Assembly: GCF_014196345.1 (NCBI RefSeq)
Contig: NZ_JACIDN010000003.1
Coordinates: 124,001 to 188,000 of the forward strand
Direction of reading: 5' to 3'
Length of the DNA stretch: 64,000 bases
Source: Methylobacterium brachythecii
GTDB taxonomy: Bacteria; Pseudomonadota; Alphaproteobacteria; Rhizobiales; Beijerinckiaceae
Below, piece after piece: positions 43,905 through 53,166 of the stretch; position 1 is the stretch's first letter, and each line of letters opens with the position of its first letter. Both the position numbers and the translations under genes were made by a program. The notes beneath the pieces were generated by a model. The model did not search any database and was not told the origin of the DNA. It worked only from the letters and a program-made list of their open reading frames with translations.

Positions 43905-44327
43905 CTAATCCTTCTGCCGCATGAAGCTGTCGGGCGTGCCGGTGCCACTCTCGACGAAGCGGATGTCGCGCGGGGCACGGCGGGGCGTGTCCACTGAGAG
44001 GAACACCATCGGCTCCTCCAGGATCTTCGGCACGGAGTGGACCACGCCGCGCTTGAACACCACGAGCTTGCCCGGGCCGACTTCCACCGGCTCCTCGTCG
44101 CCGAACTTCATCAGGCAGCGGCCCGAGAGAGAGTAGAGATATTCGTCACAAGTGGAGTGCGTGTGCGGCGGCGTCGGTTTGTAGACGCGAAACACGCGGG
44201 CGCTCGCCGCCTCGTCGTCGGTGAAGCGATGGTCGGCTACCATCGTGTCCGAGGTCTGGGGCAGCCGGGCGGCGTATTCGGCCACGTCGAACACCGCGTG
44301 ATCCACGACGGACGCTTCGCTCGACAT
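43905..44327 (-). CDS. Cupin domain protein
   Basis: A 140-aa single-domain cupin. PTPPHTHSTCDEYLYSLSGR holds the first motif with two His and a Glu as metal ligands, and VGPGKLVVFKRGVVHSVPKI holds the second with its His. Substrate unknown. Short single cupins of this kind serve as isomerases, dioxygenases or sensors. Start ATG 44327. Confidence 0.8.
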   Translation of the reverse strand: MSSEASVVDHAVFDVAEYAARLPQTSDTMVADHRFTDDEAASARVFRVYKPTPPHTHSTCDEYLYSLSGRCLMKFGDEEPVEVGPGKLVVFKRGVVHSVPKILEEPMVFLSVDTPRRAPRDIRFVESGTGTPDSFMRQKD

Positions 44328-44360
44328 CGTCTGCCTCCCTGGCTCTCTCGCTTCGATCGG

Positions 44361-45515
44361 CTAGCTGCGTGTTCCCCAGCGCTTGCCCATGGCGCCCGCC
44401 GTCGCGGCCCCCTGGCCGATCGCAGGTCCGCTCGCCGTGCGCGGATGATGCGCGGATGGCGCGCTCGCCGGCTGCGGTGCGAGCAGGTCGGGGACGGCTT
44501 CCTCGCTCTCGGTGCCGCGGCCCTGCGCGAACTGGCCGTGCTTGCGGTAGGTCCAGAGGTAGCCCGGCACGACGGCCTCGGCGGCGGTCGGCGCGATGCC
44601 GAGGCCCTCGATGGTGCGGCCTTCGGACTTCGCTGCTTCCGAGACCACGTTGTCGGTCTGCAGCATGATGACCTGATCGCGGGTCAGCTTGAGATAGTCA
44701 GGCAGCAGGCCGAGGGTCGCCGTGTTGACCAGCTCGAGCGCGCGCGCCTGCAGACGCGCCAGCGGCCAGGGCAGATCGACGACGACGCGCTGGCGCATCG
44801 TCACCTCGAGCATGTAGCGCACGAAGTATTCCAGCGTGCCGACCTCGGGTCCTCCGAGCTCGTAGACCTTGCCGGCCTCGGCCTTGCCGTCGACGGCCCG
44901 CGCGATTGCCTCGGCGACGTCACCGACGAAGACCGGCTGGAACCGGGTGAGGCCGCCGACCAGCGGCAGCACGGGCAGCATGGTGGCGAGCGTGGCGAAG
45001 CGGTTGAAGAAGCCGTCGCCCGGGCCGAATTGCAGGGAGGGCCGAAAAATCACCGCGTCGGGACGGGCCTGCAGCACCTCGGCCTCGCCCAGCGCCTTCG
45101 AGGAGGCGTAGACTGACTCGGAGGCCGCGTCGGCGCCGAGCGCGGACATGTGGATCACCCGCGCGCCGACCTCGGCCGCAGCGCGGGCGATCTCGCCGGC
45201 GCCCTCGGTCTGGAGCCGGGAGAACCGCTGGGGACCGCTCTCCTGCAGGATGCCGACGAGGTTGACGACGATGTCGGCGCCCTCGACGGCGCGGCGGATC
45301 GAATCGGGATAGCGCAGGTTCGCCTGCACGGCCACGATCTGGCCGACCCAGCCGAGCGGCTGCAGGAACAGCGCCAGATCCGGCCGCCGCACGGCGACGC
45401 GGATGCGGTAGCCGCGCTTGGCCAGCGCGCGCACCACGTGTCGGCCGACGAAGCCGGACCCACCGAAGATGGTCACGAGCTGATCTTGCGGGCGGGTCGG
45501 GGGATCGATGCTCAT
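44361..45515 (-). CDS. NDUFA9-like NAD(P)-binding epimerase-family protein
   Basis: A 384-aa atypical short-chain dehydrogenase. LVTIFGGSGFVGRHVVRALA (about 13-32) is the NAD(P)-binding fold, RVIHMSALGADAASESVYASSKALGEAE spans the position of the catalytic YxxxK, and the set of features matches the complex I subunit NDUFA9 and its bacterial homologues. Such proteins often lie away from the nuo operon in alphaproteobacteria, and an assembly or quinone-related role is plausible. The last 45 residues are a Pro/Ala-rich tail. ATG 45515 starts MSIDPPTRPQ. Confidence 0.83.
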   Translation of the reverse strand: MSIDPPTRPQDQLVTIFGGSGFVGRHVVRALAKRGYRIRVAVRRPDLALFLQPLGWVGQIVAVQANLRYPDSIRRAVEGADIVVNLVGILQESGPQRFSRLQTEGAGEIARAAAEVGARVIHMSALGADAASESVYASSKALGEAEVLQARPDAVIFRPSLQFGPGDGFFNRFATLATMLPVLPLVGGLTRFQPVFVGDVAEAIARAVDGKAEAGKVYELGGPEVGTLEYFVRYMLEVTMRQRVVVDLPWPLARLQARALELVNTATLGLLPDYLKLTRDQVIMLQTDNVVSEAAKSEGRTIEGLGIAPTAAEAVVPGYLWTYRKHGQFAQGRGTESEEAVPDLLAPQPASAPSAHHPRTASGPAIGQGAATAGAMGKRWGTRS

Positions 45516-45704
45516 CGCCGAACGAACCTGTCTCAAGCGCATCCCGACGGGACGACCACCGTTTCGGCGGTCGAAGGGGCGCGGCAACACCAAGAACCGA
45601 GAGGCCCCACCACGGGAAGACCCGTGGGCCACGGCCTCGCGCAGGCCGCTTCTTAGAACAGTTTCGGTTCAGCGGGGAGCGGCTTTGAGACGCGAAAACG
45701 CGCT

Positions 45705-46388
45705 TCAGCGCGGATCGCTCGCGAAGCGACCCTCCCGCACGAAATGCAGCGCCTCGCGAATTACGCGGCGGTTCCACATCATGCTGACGTGGGTCGTGTG
45801 AAGGGTGAGGTGCGCGCTCATGCCGGGAACTCTCGTGCGGGCCACGGTGACGCGACCGTCATTCGGCCCTGGCAGCAGAAGCCAGGACTCGAGCGGGTAG
45901 AGGCTGCGGTCGGCCGCGATGACGCCGAGCGGATAGTCAACGGGGCCGAGCAGCCGCACGAGCCCCTCGCTCTGCCGCGTCACGAGTTGAGCCCCCGCAG
46001 GTCCGAAGAAGCTGCGGTACAGGCGCAGGCGATGTAGCGCGTCGGCGACCTCGCTCCCCCCATTCGGCGGTGCCAGCATGACCACCCGGCCGAGACGGAC
46101 CGGCCGGTGCCGCGTGATCAGAGCGCGGGCGACAAGTCCGCCCATCGAATGCGTGACGACGTGAAGCTGCCCGACACGCGCTGAGAAGGCCTCGATCTCG
46201 GGACGAACGAGCCCGGCGATGGTGCCGAGAGCGGCCCGCCGTGCCGGATAGTCGATATTGAGCGTAGCATAGCCCGCCGTGGCGAAGGCCCGTTCCAGCT
46301 TTCGCATGGAGGCGGCCGTCCGCGCCGTGCCGTGCAGGAGCACGACGCCCTCCGGCCTGGCTTCCGCTGCATCGGCCGCGACGCTCAT
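45705..46388 (-). CDS. Alpha/beta hydrolase, lipase-like
   Basis: A 227-aa hydrolase resembling bacterial lipases of the PGAP1/YheT-like type: EGVVLLHGTARTAASMRKLE has the HG oxyanion motif, VVTHSMGGLVARALI the GxSxG-type nucleophile elbow (HSMGG), GPNDGRVTVARTRVPGM the acid, and TTHVSMMWNRRV the His. It has no signal peptide, so it is probably intracellular. Divergent from an MFS gene with 72 bp between. Confidence 0.82.
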   Translation of the reverse strand: MSVAADAAEARPEGVVLLHGTARTAASMRKLERAFATAGYATLNIDYPARRAALGTIAGLVRPEIEAFSARVGQLHVVTHSMGGLVARALITRHRPVRLGRVVMLAPPNGGSEVADALHRLRLYRSFFGPAGAQLVTRQSEGLVRLLGPVDYPLGVIAADRSLYPLESWLLLPGPNDGRVTVARTRVPGMSAHLTLHTTHVSMMWNRRVIREALHFVREGRFASDPR

Positions 46389-46460
46389 CGGGCATTCGGC
46401 TCGCAGGGCTGTAAGGTTGGAGCGATCATCGACCCATCGTAGCAGGCGAATCCGAACGCG

Positions 46461-47645
46461 ATGACCAAGTCTGGCGCCGGCGGAGCGGGCAGGGGGCTCG
46501 GCGGCTACCTGACCCTGTTCGCCGCGCTCTACGGCGCATATGGCGCGCTTTCGCCCTTCCTGCCCGCATTCCTCGGCGAGCGGGGAGCGTCGCCGCAGCA
46601 GATCACGCTTTTCCTCGCGGCGGCCACCCTGACGCGCCTCGTCGGCGGCCCCCTCGCGGGACGGCTCGCTGACCGGACCGGCCGGACCCGGACCGTGCTC
46701 GCGGCGAGCCTCGCGCTCGCCGCAGCCTCGAACCTGGCGCTGATCGCGGGCCATGACTTCTGGTCGCTGATCGCCATCGGCATCGTCCAGGCAGTGTGGA
46801 CGGCGCCGCTCGCGCCACTGGCCGATGCCCTGGCGCTGTCGGCGGCACGAGGCGGCAGGGCGTTCGAGTACGGTTGGGTGCGCGCCTCCGGCTCCGCCGC
46901 CTTCATCATGGCGACCATCTTGACCGGCTTTCTCGCCGATTTCTGGGGGAGTGCGGCGGGCCTTTGGGTCTGTGGCGCGGCTTTCGCCGGGGCGGCCGTC
47001 GTCGCGACACGGGTCGCCACATCGTCCCACCCACACTCTCATCCCGAGGTGATGAGTGGGACAATGCCCTCGCGGAGCGGCTTTCTCGCGCTTGTCGCGA
47101 TCCCGGCCTTCCGCCGCGTCGTCCTCGCCGCCGCCCTCGTGATCGGCGCTCATGCCATGCACGACGCCTTCGCGGTGATCGTCTGGCGCGAGGCGGAAAT
47201 CTCGTCCCGAACCGCGGGCCTGCTCTGGTCAATATCGGTGGCCGCCGAGATCCTCGTGTTCCTCTCTGCCGGTCCATGGCTCCTGGCGCGGATCGGGCCG
47301 CCCGGCGTGATCGCCCTCGCGGCCTTCGCCGGTGCCCTGCGCTGGGCGGTGCAGGGCGCGACGACGTGGCTGCCGGCACTGGTCGCCATTCAGGGGCTTC
47401 ACGGGCTGACCTTCGCGGCTCTGCATCTCGCCTGCCTCGCGCTCATCGAGCGATCCGTGCCGGACGGGCTGCGCGCGACGGCGCTCGGCGTCTATGGAGC
47501 GCTCGGCCTCGGCCTCGCTTCGGCCCTGCTGACGCTCGCCTCCGGCCAGCTCTTCGGCGTCTTCGGCATTCGGGCCTTCTGGGCGATGAGCGCGCTCAGC
47601 CTCGCGGCAATCCCGCTGGCCCTGTCGCTTCGTGCCGGGAAATGA
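46461..47645 (+). CDS. MFS transporter, HcaT/nucleoside-permease-like
   Basis: A 394-aa carrier with 12 hydrophobic helices, from LTLFAALYGAYGALSPFLPA to LSLAAIPLALSLRAGK. LVGGPLAGRLADRTGRTRTV in the 2-3 loop is the MFS signature, and the short N-terminus with the FFALYG-type first helix matches the MFS_1-like/HcaT group. Substrate unknown. The cytoplasmic loop between the halves contains TSSHPHSHPEVMSGTM, encoded by a palindrome-bearing insert (47024-47062). Confidence 0.85.
   Translation: MTKSGAGGAGRGLGGYLTLFAALYGAYGALSPFLPAFLGERGASPQQITLFLAAATLTRLVGGPLAGRLADRTGRTRTVLAASLALAAASNLALIAGHDFWSLIAIGIVQAVWTAPLAPLADALALSAARGGRAFEYGWVRASGSAAFIMATILTGFLADFWGSAAGLWVCGAAFAGAAVVATRVATSSHPHSHPEVMSGTMPSRSGFLALVAIPAFRRVVLAAALVIGAHAMHDAFAVIVWREAEISSRTAGLLWSISVAAEILVFLSAGPWLLARIGPPGVIALAAFAGALRWAVQGATTWLPALVAIQGLHGLTFAALHLACLALIERSVPDGLRATALGVYGALGLGLASALLTLASGQLFGVFGIRAFWAMSALSLAAIPLALSLRAGK
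47024..47062. repeat. Palindromic insert inside the MFS gene
   Basis: GTCCCAC and TCATC (47024-47043, with eight extra bases between) pair with GATGAGTGGGAC (47051-47062). The sequence resembles the intergenic CACCTCATC-type elements of Hyphomicrobiales, and a similar CACCTCATCATGAGGA lies between genes at 28267-28282. It keeps the reading frame and falls in a tolerant loop. Confidence 0.4.
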
Positions 47646-47666
47646 CGTAGCGCTCCCCCGCCGCCG

Positions 47667-47683
47667 AGCGCATCCGATGCGCT
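47667..47683. repeat. Short perfect hairpin after the MFS gene
   Basis: AGCGCATC and GATGCGCT pair around a single C. It lies 22 bp after the MFS stop and 71 bp before priA. There is no T tract. A weak terminator candidate. Confidence 0.3.
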
Positions 47684-47753
47684 GGATCGACAGCGAACCA
47701 GTACAAATGTAGAACAAAAGGCCGCGAGCCTGTAGCCTTCCTCGTCAGGTCTC

Positions 47754-49946
47754 ATGCCTCAGATCGCCGACATCCTGATCCCTTTGGCCCTCGACACCGC
47801 CTACAGCTATGCGGTGCCGGCCGGCCTCACGCTCGATGAAGGCGATGTCGTGCAGGTTCCCCTCGGCCCACGCGAGATCGTCGGCGTGGTCTGGGGCGTC
47901 GAGGAGCGCGCCTCGGGCGGCAACCTGCGTCCCGTCAGCGGCCGGATAGAGGTCGCGCCCCTGTCGGAACCGCTGCGGCGGCTCGTCGACTGGCTGGCGC
48001 GCTACACCCTCGCGCCGAAGGGCTCCGCGCTCGCCATGGCGCTTCGCCTGCCCGACGAGACCGCCCGCACCGAGACCATGCGCGTCGGCGTGCGCTCTGC
48101 CGGCAAGCCGCCCTCCCGGCCCACCGCCGCCCGCGACAAGGTGCTCGCGGTCGCCGCGGATGGTGGCGTGCGCGGCAAGAGTGCGCTCGCAAAGGAGGCC
48201 GGCGTCTCGCTGAGCGTGGTCGACGGACTGATCGACGACGGCGCCTTGGAGTCGGTGGCCCTACTGCCCGAGCCGGTGGCTCTGCCGCCGGACCCGGATT
48301 TTCCGCGCGAGACGCCGCTCTCGGAGGCGCAGGATGCGGCGGCGCGAAAGATGATTGCCGCCTTTGACCCGACCCCGTCTTCCGCAGAGGGGAGAGGGTT
48401 CGGCGCCACCATCCTCCTCGAAGGCGTCACCGGCTCCGGCAAGACCGAGGTCTATTTCGAAGCCGTCGCCGAATGCGTACGGCGCGGCCGGCAGGCGCTC
48501 GTGCTGATGCCCGAAATTGCGCTGACGGCGCAGTTTCTCGACCGGTTCGCGGCGCGGTTCGGCGTGCGGCCGGCGACCTGGCACTCGGGCGTCGGTGGCC
48601 GGCGCCGGGAGAGGCTGCGGGCCGGTGTGGCGTCAGGCGAGGTGTCGGTGGTGGTCGGCGCGCGCTCCGCGCTGTTCCTGCCCTTCACCGATCTCGGCCT
48701 CATTGTCGTCGATGAGGAGCACGAGACCGCCTACAAGCAGGAGGACGGTGTCCACTACCATGCCCGCGACATGGCCGTGGTGCGCGGCCGGCTCGAAGGC
48801 TGCCCGGTGGTGCTCGCCTCGGCGACGCCCTCGATCGAATCGCGGGTGAACGCCCAGCGCGGCCGCTACGGGCATATCGTGCTGCCCGAGCGTTTCGGCG
48901 GCCGCCGGCTCCCCGACATCACCGCCATCGACATGCGGCTCGACAAGCCCGAGCGCGGCCGCTTCCTGTCGCCCCCCATGGTAGCGGCGGTGAAGAAGAC
49001 CGTAGCGGATGGCGAGCAGGCCCTGCTCTTCCTCAACCGGCGCGGCTATGCCCCGCTGACGCTCTGCAGCGCCTGCGGCCATCGCTACCAGTGCCGCAAC
49101 TGCTCGACCTGGCTGGTGGAGCACCGCTTTCGCAAGGCGCTGGTCTGCCACCATTGCGGCTACACCGAGCGCAAGCCCGAGGCCTGCGTCGAATGCGGCG
49201 CCTTCGATCATCTCACCCCTTGCGGGCCGGGCGTCGAGCGCATCGCCGAGGAAGCCGCCGCGCTGTTTCCTGACAAGCGCATCATCGTGCTGTCGAGCGA
49301 CTTTCCGGGGGGCACCGAACGGCTGCGCCAGGAACTCGAGGCGGTCGCGGCCGGCGAGTGCGACATCGTCATCGGCACGCAACTCGTCGCCAAGGGACAC
49401 AACTTCCCGCATCTGACGCTGGTCGGCGTGCTCGACGCGGATATCGGCCTCACCTCCGGCGATCCGCGCGCCGCCGAGCGCACCTTCCAGCTCCTGCAGC
49501 AGGTCACGGGCCGGGCAGGGCGCGGAGAGCGGCCGGGGCGCGCCCTGGTGCAGACCTATCAGCCGGATCACCCAGTGATCGCGGCCCTGCTCTCGGGAGA
49601 GGCCGAGCGCTTCTACGAGGAGGAGATCGGTGCGCGCGAGGCGGCCGGTCTGCCGCCCTTCGGCCGATTGGCGGCGCTGATCGTATCGGCGGCCGAGCGC
49701 GAGATGGCGGAAGCGCATGGGCAGGCCATGGCCCGAATCGCCGATCCGCCGGCCGGGATCATGGTTCTGGGGCCCGCCGAGGCGCCGCTGGCGCTGGTGC
49801 GCGGGCGCTACCGCTTCCGGCTGCTGGTAAAAACCGACCGGGGAATCGACATCCAGGGCTATCTGCGCGATTGGCTTGCCAGGAGCCCGAAGCCGCGCGG
49901 CAGTACCAAAGTCACGATCGACGTGGATCCGCAGAGCTTCCTCTAG
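47754..49946 (+). CDS. priA: Primosomal protein N' PriA (replication restart helicase)
   Basis: A 730-aa DNA helicase that reloads the replisome at stalled forks. The N-terminal 3'-end-binding domain begins IADILIPLALDTAYSYAVPA. Helicase motifs include EGVTGSGKTEVYFEAV (Walker A), IVVDEEHETAYKQEDGVHYH (DEEH box) and VTGRAGRGERPGRALVQTYQ (motif VI). The zinc-binding insert has LCSACGHRYQCRNCSTWL, VCHHCGYT and ACVECGAF, giving four CxxC pairs. A short low-complexity stretch just before Walker A (DPTPSSAEGRG) comes from a small palindrome at 48373-48392. Confidence 0.95.
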   Translation: MPQIADILIPLALDTAYSYAVPAGLTLDEGDVVQVPLGPREIVGVVWGVEERASGGNLRPVSGRIEVAPLSEPLRRLVDWLARYTLAPKGSALAMALRLPDETARTETMRVGVRSAGKPPSRPTAARDKVLAVAADGGVRGKSALAKEAGVSLSVVDGLIDDGALESVALLPEPVALPPDPDFPRETPLSEAQDAAARKMIAAFDPTPSSAEGRGFGATILLEGVTGSGKTEVYFEAVAECVRRGRQALVLMPEIALTAQFLDRFAARFGVRPATWHSGVGGRRRERLRAGVASGEVSVVVGARSALFLPFTDLGLIVVDEEHETAYKQEDGVHYHARDMAVVRGRLEGCPVVLASATPSIESRVNAQRGRYGHIVLPERFGGRRLPDITAIDMRLDKPERGRFLSPPMVAAVKKTVADGEQALLFLNRRGYAPLTLCSACGHRYQCRNCSTWLVEHRFRKALVCHHCGYTERKPEACVECGAFDHLTPCGPGVERIAEEAAALFPDKRIIVLSSDFPGGTERLRQELEAVAAGECDIVIGTQLVAKGHNFPHLTLVGVLDADIGLTSGDPRAAERTFQLLQQVTGRAGRGERPGRALVQTYQPDHPVIAALLSGEAERFYEEEIGAREAAGLPPFGRLAALIVSAAEREMAEAHGQAMARIADPPAGIMVLGPAEAPLALVRGRYRFRLLVKTDRGIDIQGYLRDWLARSPKPRGSTKVTIDVDPQSFL
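48373..48392. repeat. Small palindrome inside priA
   Basis: CCCC, a G bulge, then TCT pair with AGAGGGG around TCCGC. It encodes the TPSSAEGRG stretch before the Walker A motif and looks like an in-frame insertion of the intergenic CCCCTCTCCGC-type element of related genomes. Confidence 0.35.
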
Positions 49947-50005
49947 GGTTTGGCAGCGTTCCTGCCTTCACACGCAGACTGCGTATCGCGAGGAGCTCGA
50001 AGACC

Positions 50006-50368
50006 GTGCTGACCTACGAGAAAAAGCCCAAATCCAATTTCGCCGAGATCGTCGTCGATGGGAAAATCACCGACGAGGAGATGAACACCGTCATGGCGGC
50101 GATGAAGGCCGACCTCGACTCGGGGACCAAGCTGAAGCTGCTGGAGGATATTCGCACATTCGAGGGCATGGAGCCGGCGGCCTTCTTCAAGGACCCCCGC
50201 TTCGGCATCTCGATGATGAAGGGCGTGAGCCACGTGGCGCTCGTCACCGATGCGCAATGGCTGAAGGTGGTCGCGGAGACGTTCAGCTTCGTCTCGCCGA
50301 CGCAGATCAAGGTCTTCGAGCGTGCCAAGATCGACGAGGCGCGCGCCTGGCTCAACGCTGCCGCCTGA
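50006..50368 (+). CDS. STAS/SpoIIAA-like domain protein
   Basis: A 120-aa protein of the SpoIIAA-like group (PF11964 type). FAEIVVDGKITDEEMNTVMA opens the fold, KLKLLEDIRTFEGMEPAAFF follows, and VSHVALVTDAQWLKVVAETF and FERAKIDEARAWL form the last half, the order typical of the family. Function generally unknown, perhaps lipid binding. GTG 50006 is the start; GAGGAG lies about 10 bases upstream. Confidence 0.8.
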   Translation: MLTYEKKPKSNFAEIVVDGKITDEEMNTVMAAMKADLDSGTKLKLLEDIRTFEGMEPAAFFKDPRFGISMMKGVSHVALVTDAQWLKVVAETFSFVSPTQIKVFERAKIDEARAWLNAAA

Positions 50369-50426
50369 GGGCGAGGCAGCTCGCCGATAACGGCGGACCG
50401 GTTAACCCGGCCCGTCTTGAAGACCG

Positions 50427-50825
50427 CTAGTCGGCCTGCGCGGTCCGCGTGGTGTGACGATGCGCCGTCCAGCGGCCCGAGCAGAGCGAAGACACCTTCC
50501 AGGAGCCCGAGCCGCTCTGCGTCTGGAGGCGGCCTGAGGCGGAGCCGCTCGCCGCGCTGGTCGCGACGTTGAGGCCGACCGCTCCGTCCTTGCCGACCCG
50601 CCCGGTGACCGTGGCACCGCTGCTCGATGCCTTCGCGATCGGACGCACCTGCCCGTCGATCACCGAGAGCGAGTAGCTGTAGCGCGCATCGCAGAACGCG
50701 CCGCTCTCCGTCACCAGCTCAACCGACCAGGTGCCATCGTAGTTGGCGTCACGCGCACCCGCCGGCAGGGTGAGATGCGAGGTCAGGCCGGCGGCGAGGG
50801 CGAGCGTGAGAGCGAGCTTCGACAT
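50427..50825 (-). CDS. Secreted hypothetical protein, 132 aa
   Basis: A signal peptide (LALTLALAAGLTSHLTLPAG then ARD) precedes a domain with DGTWSVELVTESGAFCDARY and VSSLCSGRWTAHR. Two cysteines could pair in the periplasm. The Gly/Ser-rich middle (SGSASGRLQTQSGSGSW) suggests a beta-sheet protein. I know similar secreted proteins in Hyphomicrobiales but no function. Confidence 0.7.
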   Translation of the reverse strand: MSKLALTLALAAGLTSHLTLPAGARDANYDGTWSVELVTESGAFCDARYSYSLSVIDGQVRPIAKASSSGATVTGRVGKDGAVGLNVATSAASGSASGRLQTQSGSGSWKVSSLCSGRWTAHRHTTRTAQAD

Positions 50826-51265
50826 GCGTCATCCATCGGAGAGGGTCGGGCGACCCGAAGCAGTGCCCTGCCTCGAACCAGTGAGTACTGAGAATGAGCG
50901 CAGCATAGCTGACGAAACGGCGAGAATATGACGCACAGAAGCTGAGCCATAGTAAATCGACCGGATACGGCCAAGTTTGAGTAACATATTCTGTAAAAAA
51001 TGTACCTGTTGTCGGATGCCAAGGGGCTAATCTTGAGCCTGCTGTCGAAGGTAGATTATTCCCCTTCGAACAGATCCGGGCATCTGACCTTTCACGAGCA
51101 GGGCGCCCCAGCCGTTCCAACAGGCAGGCTCGCGGCGCTGCCTCCCAAGCATGGCGACGAAAAAAAGCCCGCGCCGGACGAGCCGGGCGGGGGTGGGAAG
51201 GTTTCGCGCTCCTTGGAGGACGGCGCATTATGGTCAACGGCCGCGCGACGGGCCTTAATCCACGC
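50826..51265. other. Intergenic region between secreted hypothetical and rsmA
   Basis: 440 bp without a supported gene. It holds the rsmA terminator at 51160-51191 and, in an AT-rich stretch at 50900-51060, the probable promoter of the minus-strand gene ending at 50427. Confidence 0.5.
51160..51191 (-). terminator. Rho-independent terminator after rsmA
   Basis: On the minus strand CCCGCCCGG (51191-51183) pairs with CCGG-C-GCGGG (51177-51168, one bulged base), then comes GC-TTTTTTT (51166-51160). It lies about 75 bp past the rsmA stop and closes the lpt-pdxA-rsmA run. Confidence 0.75.
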
Positions 51266-52126
51266 TCACGCTCGTGCCGCGGCTGCCAGGGCACGGGCCA
51301 GGGCAACGAAACCCTCGACCGGCACCTCCTCCGCACGGGCCGTCTCCGGCAGACCCGTCGCCGTCAGGAGGCCGATCGGGTCGGGCGTCGCTGCCTTGAG
51401 GCTCTGGCGCAGCATCTTACGCCGCTGCCCGAAAGCGGCGCGGGTCACCATCTCCAGCGCTTTCATCGAGCAGGGCAGCGGTTCGCCTCGCGGCACGATC
51501 GACACCACGCTCGACGTGATCTTCGGCGGCGGCACGAAGGCGGAGGCCGCGACATCGAACAGGATCGAGGCCTGAGCGCGCCAGCCGCAGAGCACGCCAA
51601 GCCGCCCGTAATTCGCCCGATCGTCTGTGTCGGCGACGATGCGCTCGGCCACCTCGCGCTGGAACATCAGCACGGCCCGGTCCCACCAGGGCGGCCAAGC
51701 CGCATCGGTCAGCCAATCGGTGAGGAGGGCGGTGCCGACGTTGTAGGGAAGGTTCGCCACAATCCGCGCCGGACCCGTTCCGATCAGCGGACGTGGATCG
51801 AAGCCGACGGCGTCTGCGTCGATCACCTCCAGCCGACCGGGATAATGGGCCGCGATCTCGGCCAGGGCCGGCAGGGCGCGAGGATCGCGCTCGATCGCCA
51901 CAACCTTGCCGGCGCCCTCCGCCAGCAAGGCTCGTGTCAGGCCGCCAGGTCCCGGGCCGACTTCGACCACGGTGACGCCGTCGAGGGGGCCTGCCGCGCG
52001 CGCGATCCGTCCGGTCAGGTTGAGATCGAAGAGGAAATTTTGCCCGAGCGCTTTCTTCGGCTCCAGGCCGTGCCGCCTCACCACCTCGCGCAGAGGCGGA
52101 AGGCCGTCGGAGGCCATCTCGCTCAT
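51266..52126 (-). CDS. rsmA: 16S rRNA dimethyladenosine transferase RsmA (KsgA)
   Basis: RsmA dimethylates two adjacent adenines (A1518 and A1519, E. coli numbering) near the 3' end of 16S rRNA. The 286-aa enzyme shows [20 protein letters not shown] at the N-terminus, [20 protein letters not shown] as the SAM site, and [11 protein letters not shown] with the NLPY catalytic motif, then [11 protein letters not shown]. The start overlaps pdxA by 4 bp (ATGA), the usual order in proteobacteria. Confidence 0.95.
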   Translation of the reverse strand: MSEMASDGLPPLREVVRRHGLEPKKALGQNFLFDLNLTGRIARAAGPLDGVTVVEVGPGPGGLTRALLAEGAGKVVAIERDPRALPALAEIAAHYPGRLEVIDADAVGFDPRPLIGTGPARIVANLPYNVGTALLTDWLTDAAWPPWWDRAVLMFQREVAERIVADTDDRANYGRLGVLCGWRAQASILFDVAASAFVPPPKITSSVVSIVPRGEPLPCSMKALEMVTRAAFGQRRKMLRQSLKAATPDPIGLLTATGLPETARAEEVPVEGFVALARALAAAARA

Positions 52127-53136
52127 GGCCGCGCCGCGAGGCGGTGAGCGAGGCGCAGGGCGGCGATCAGACTGTCGGGCCGCGCGATGCCCTGGCCGGC
52201 GATGTCGAAGGCCGTGCCGTGGTCCGGCGAAGTTCGGACGAAAGGCAGCCCGAGGGTGACGTTGACGCCGTCATCGAAGGCTAGCGTCTTGATCGGGATC
52301 AGCGCCTGGTCGTGGGTCGGCGTCAGCGCGACGTCATAGGCCGCCCTGGCCCGCTCGTGAAACAGGGTGTCGGCCGGCAGCGGGCCGCGGATGTCGATGC
52401 CCTCGGAGCGCAGCTTTGCCACCGCCGGGGCGAGGACGTCGCGGTCCTCGGTGCCCATGGTCCCGGCCTCGCCCGCATGCGGGTTCAGGCCAGCGAGCAC
52501 GAGCCGAGGAGCAGGCAGGTCAAAACGCTCGCGCAGCCCTGCATGGACGACCCGCGCGGTACGCTCGACGAGATCCTGCGTCAGCAGATCCGGGACGCGG
52601 CGCAGGGCGACGTGGATCGTGACCGGAACTACGGAGAGCGTCTCGCTCCACAGCAGCATGACCGGCAGGGGCGCGTCGCGGCCCGGCTCCGTGGCGAGGG
52701 CCGCCAGGAACTCGGTATGTCCCGGATGCGCGAAGCCGACCTGGGTCAGGACGAATTTGGCGATTGGATTAGTCACGACCGCCGAGGCGCGGCGCGCACG
52801 GACCAGCTCGACCGCTGCGGTGATCGACTCGATGATCGCGCCCGCGTTGGCGGGGTCTGGCAGGCCGGGCGTGGTCGCGACTCGCGTGCCGCTCGGCAGC
52901 GGCCAAACCGGCAAGGCACGCGGAAACACCTCGACGGCGTATTCCGGATCGACCTCGGCCACCGGCACGAACAATCCGAGCCGATGCGCGGCGGCCTCCA
53001 GGAATTCCGGATCGCCGATCAGCAGGAAGGGCGGGACGTCCCGCTCCGCCCTGGCACGCCAGGCGGCGAGGGTGAGCTCGGGTCCGATCCCCGCCGGATC
53101 GCCAAGGGTGAGCGCCAGTGGCGTGTCGTCGGTCAT
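52123..53136 (-). CDS. pdxA: 4-hydroxythreonine-4-phosphate dehydrogenase PdxA
   Basis: PdxA oxidises 4-phosphohydroxy-L-threonine for pyridoxal phosphate synthesis. The 337-aa protein opens [20 protein letters not shown] and carries the metal His residues in [15 protein letters not shown], the later [11 protein letters not shown] and [38 protein letters not shown] and [20 protein letters not shown] near the end complete the family pattern. It lies 30 bp after lptD. Confidence 0.95.
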   Translation of the reverse strand: MTDDTPLALTLGDPAGIGPELTLAAWRARAERDVPPFLLIGDPEFLEAAAHRLGLFVPVAEVDPEYAVEVFPRALPVWPLPSGTRVATTPGLPDPANAGAIIESITAAVELVRARRASAVVTNPIAKFVLTQVGFAHPGHTEFLAALATEPGRDAPLPVMLLWSETLSVVPVTIHVALRRVPDLLTQDLVERTARVVHAGLRERFDLPAPRLVLAGLNPHAGEAGTMGTEDRDVLAPAVAKLRSEGIDIRGPLPADTLFHERARAAYDVALTPTHDQALIPIKTLAFDDGVNVTLGLPFVRTSPDHGTAFDIAGQGIARPDSLIAALRLAHRLAARP

Positions 53137-53166
53137 GATCCGGCGACGCCTACAGCAATCCGGCGC

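Noticed and set aside
50783-51060. Short frames on both strands in the rsmA intergenic region
   Set aside because: Non-GC-biased third positions and no motif; the stretch fits promoter and leader sequence better.
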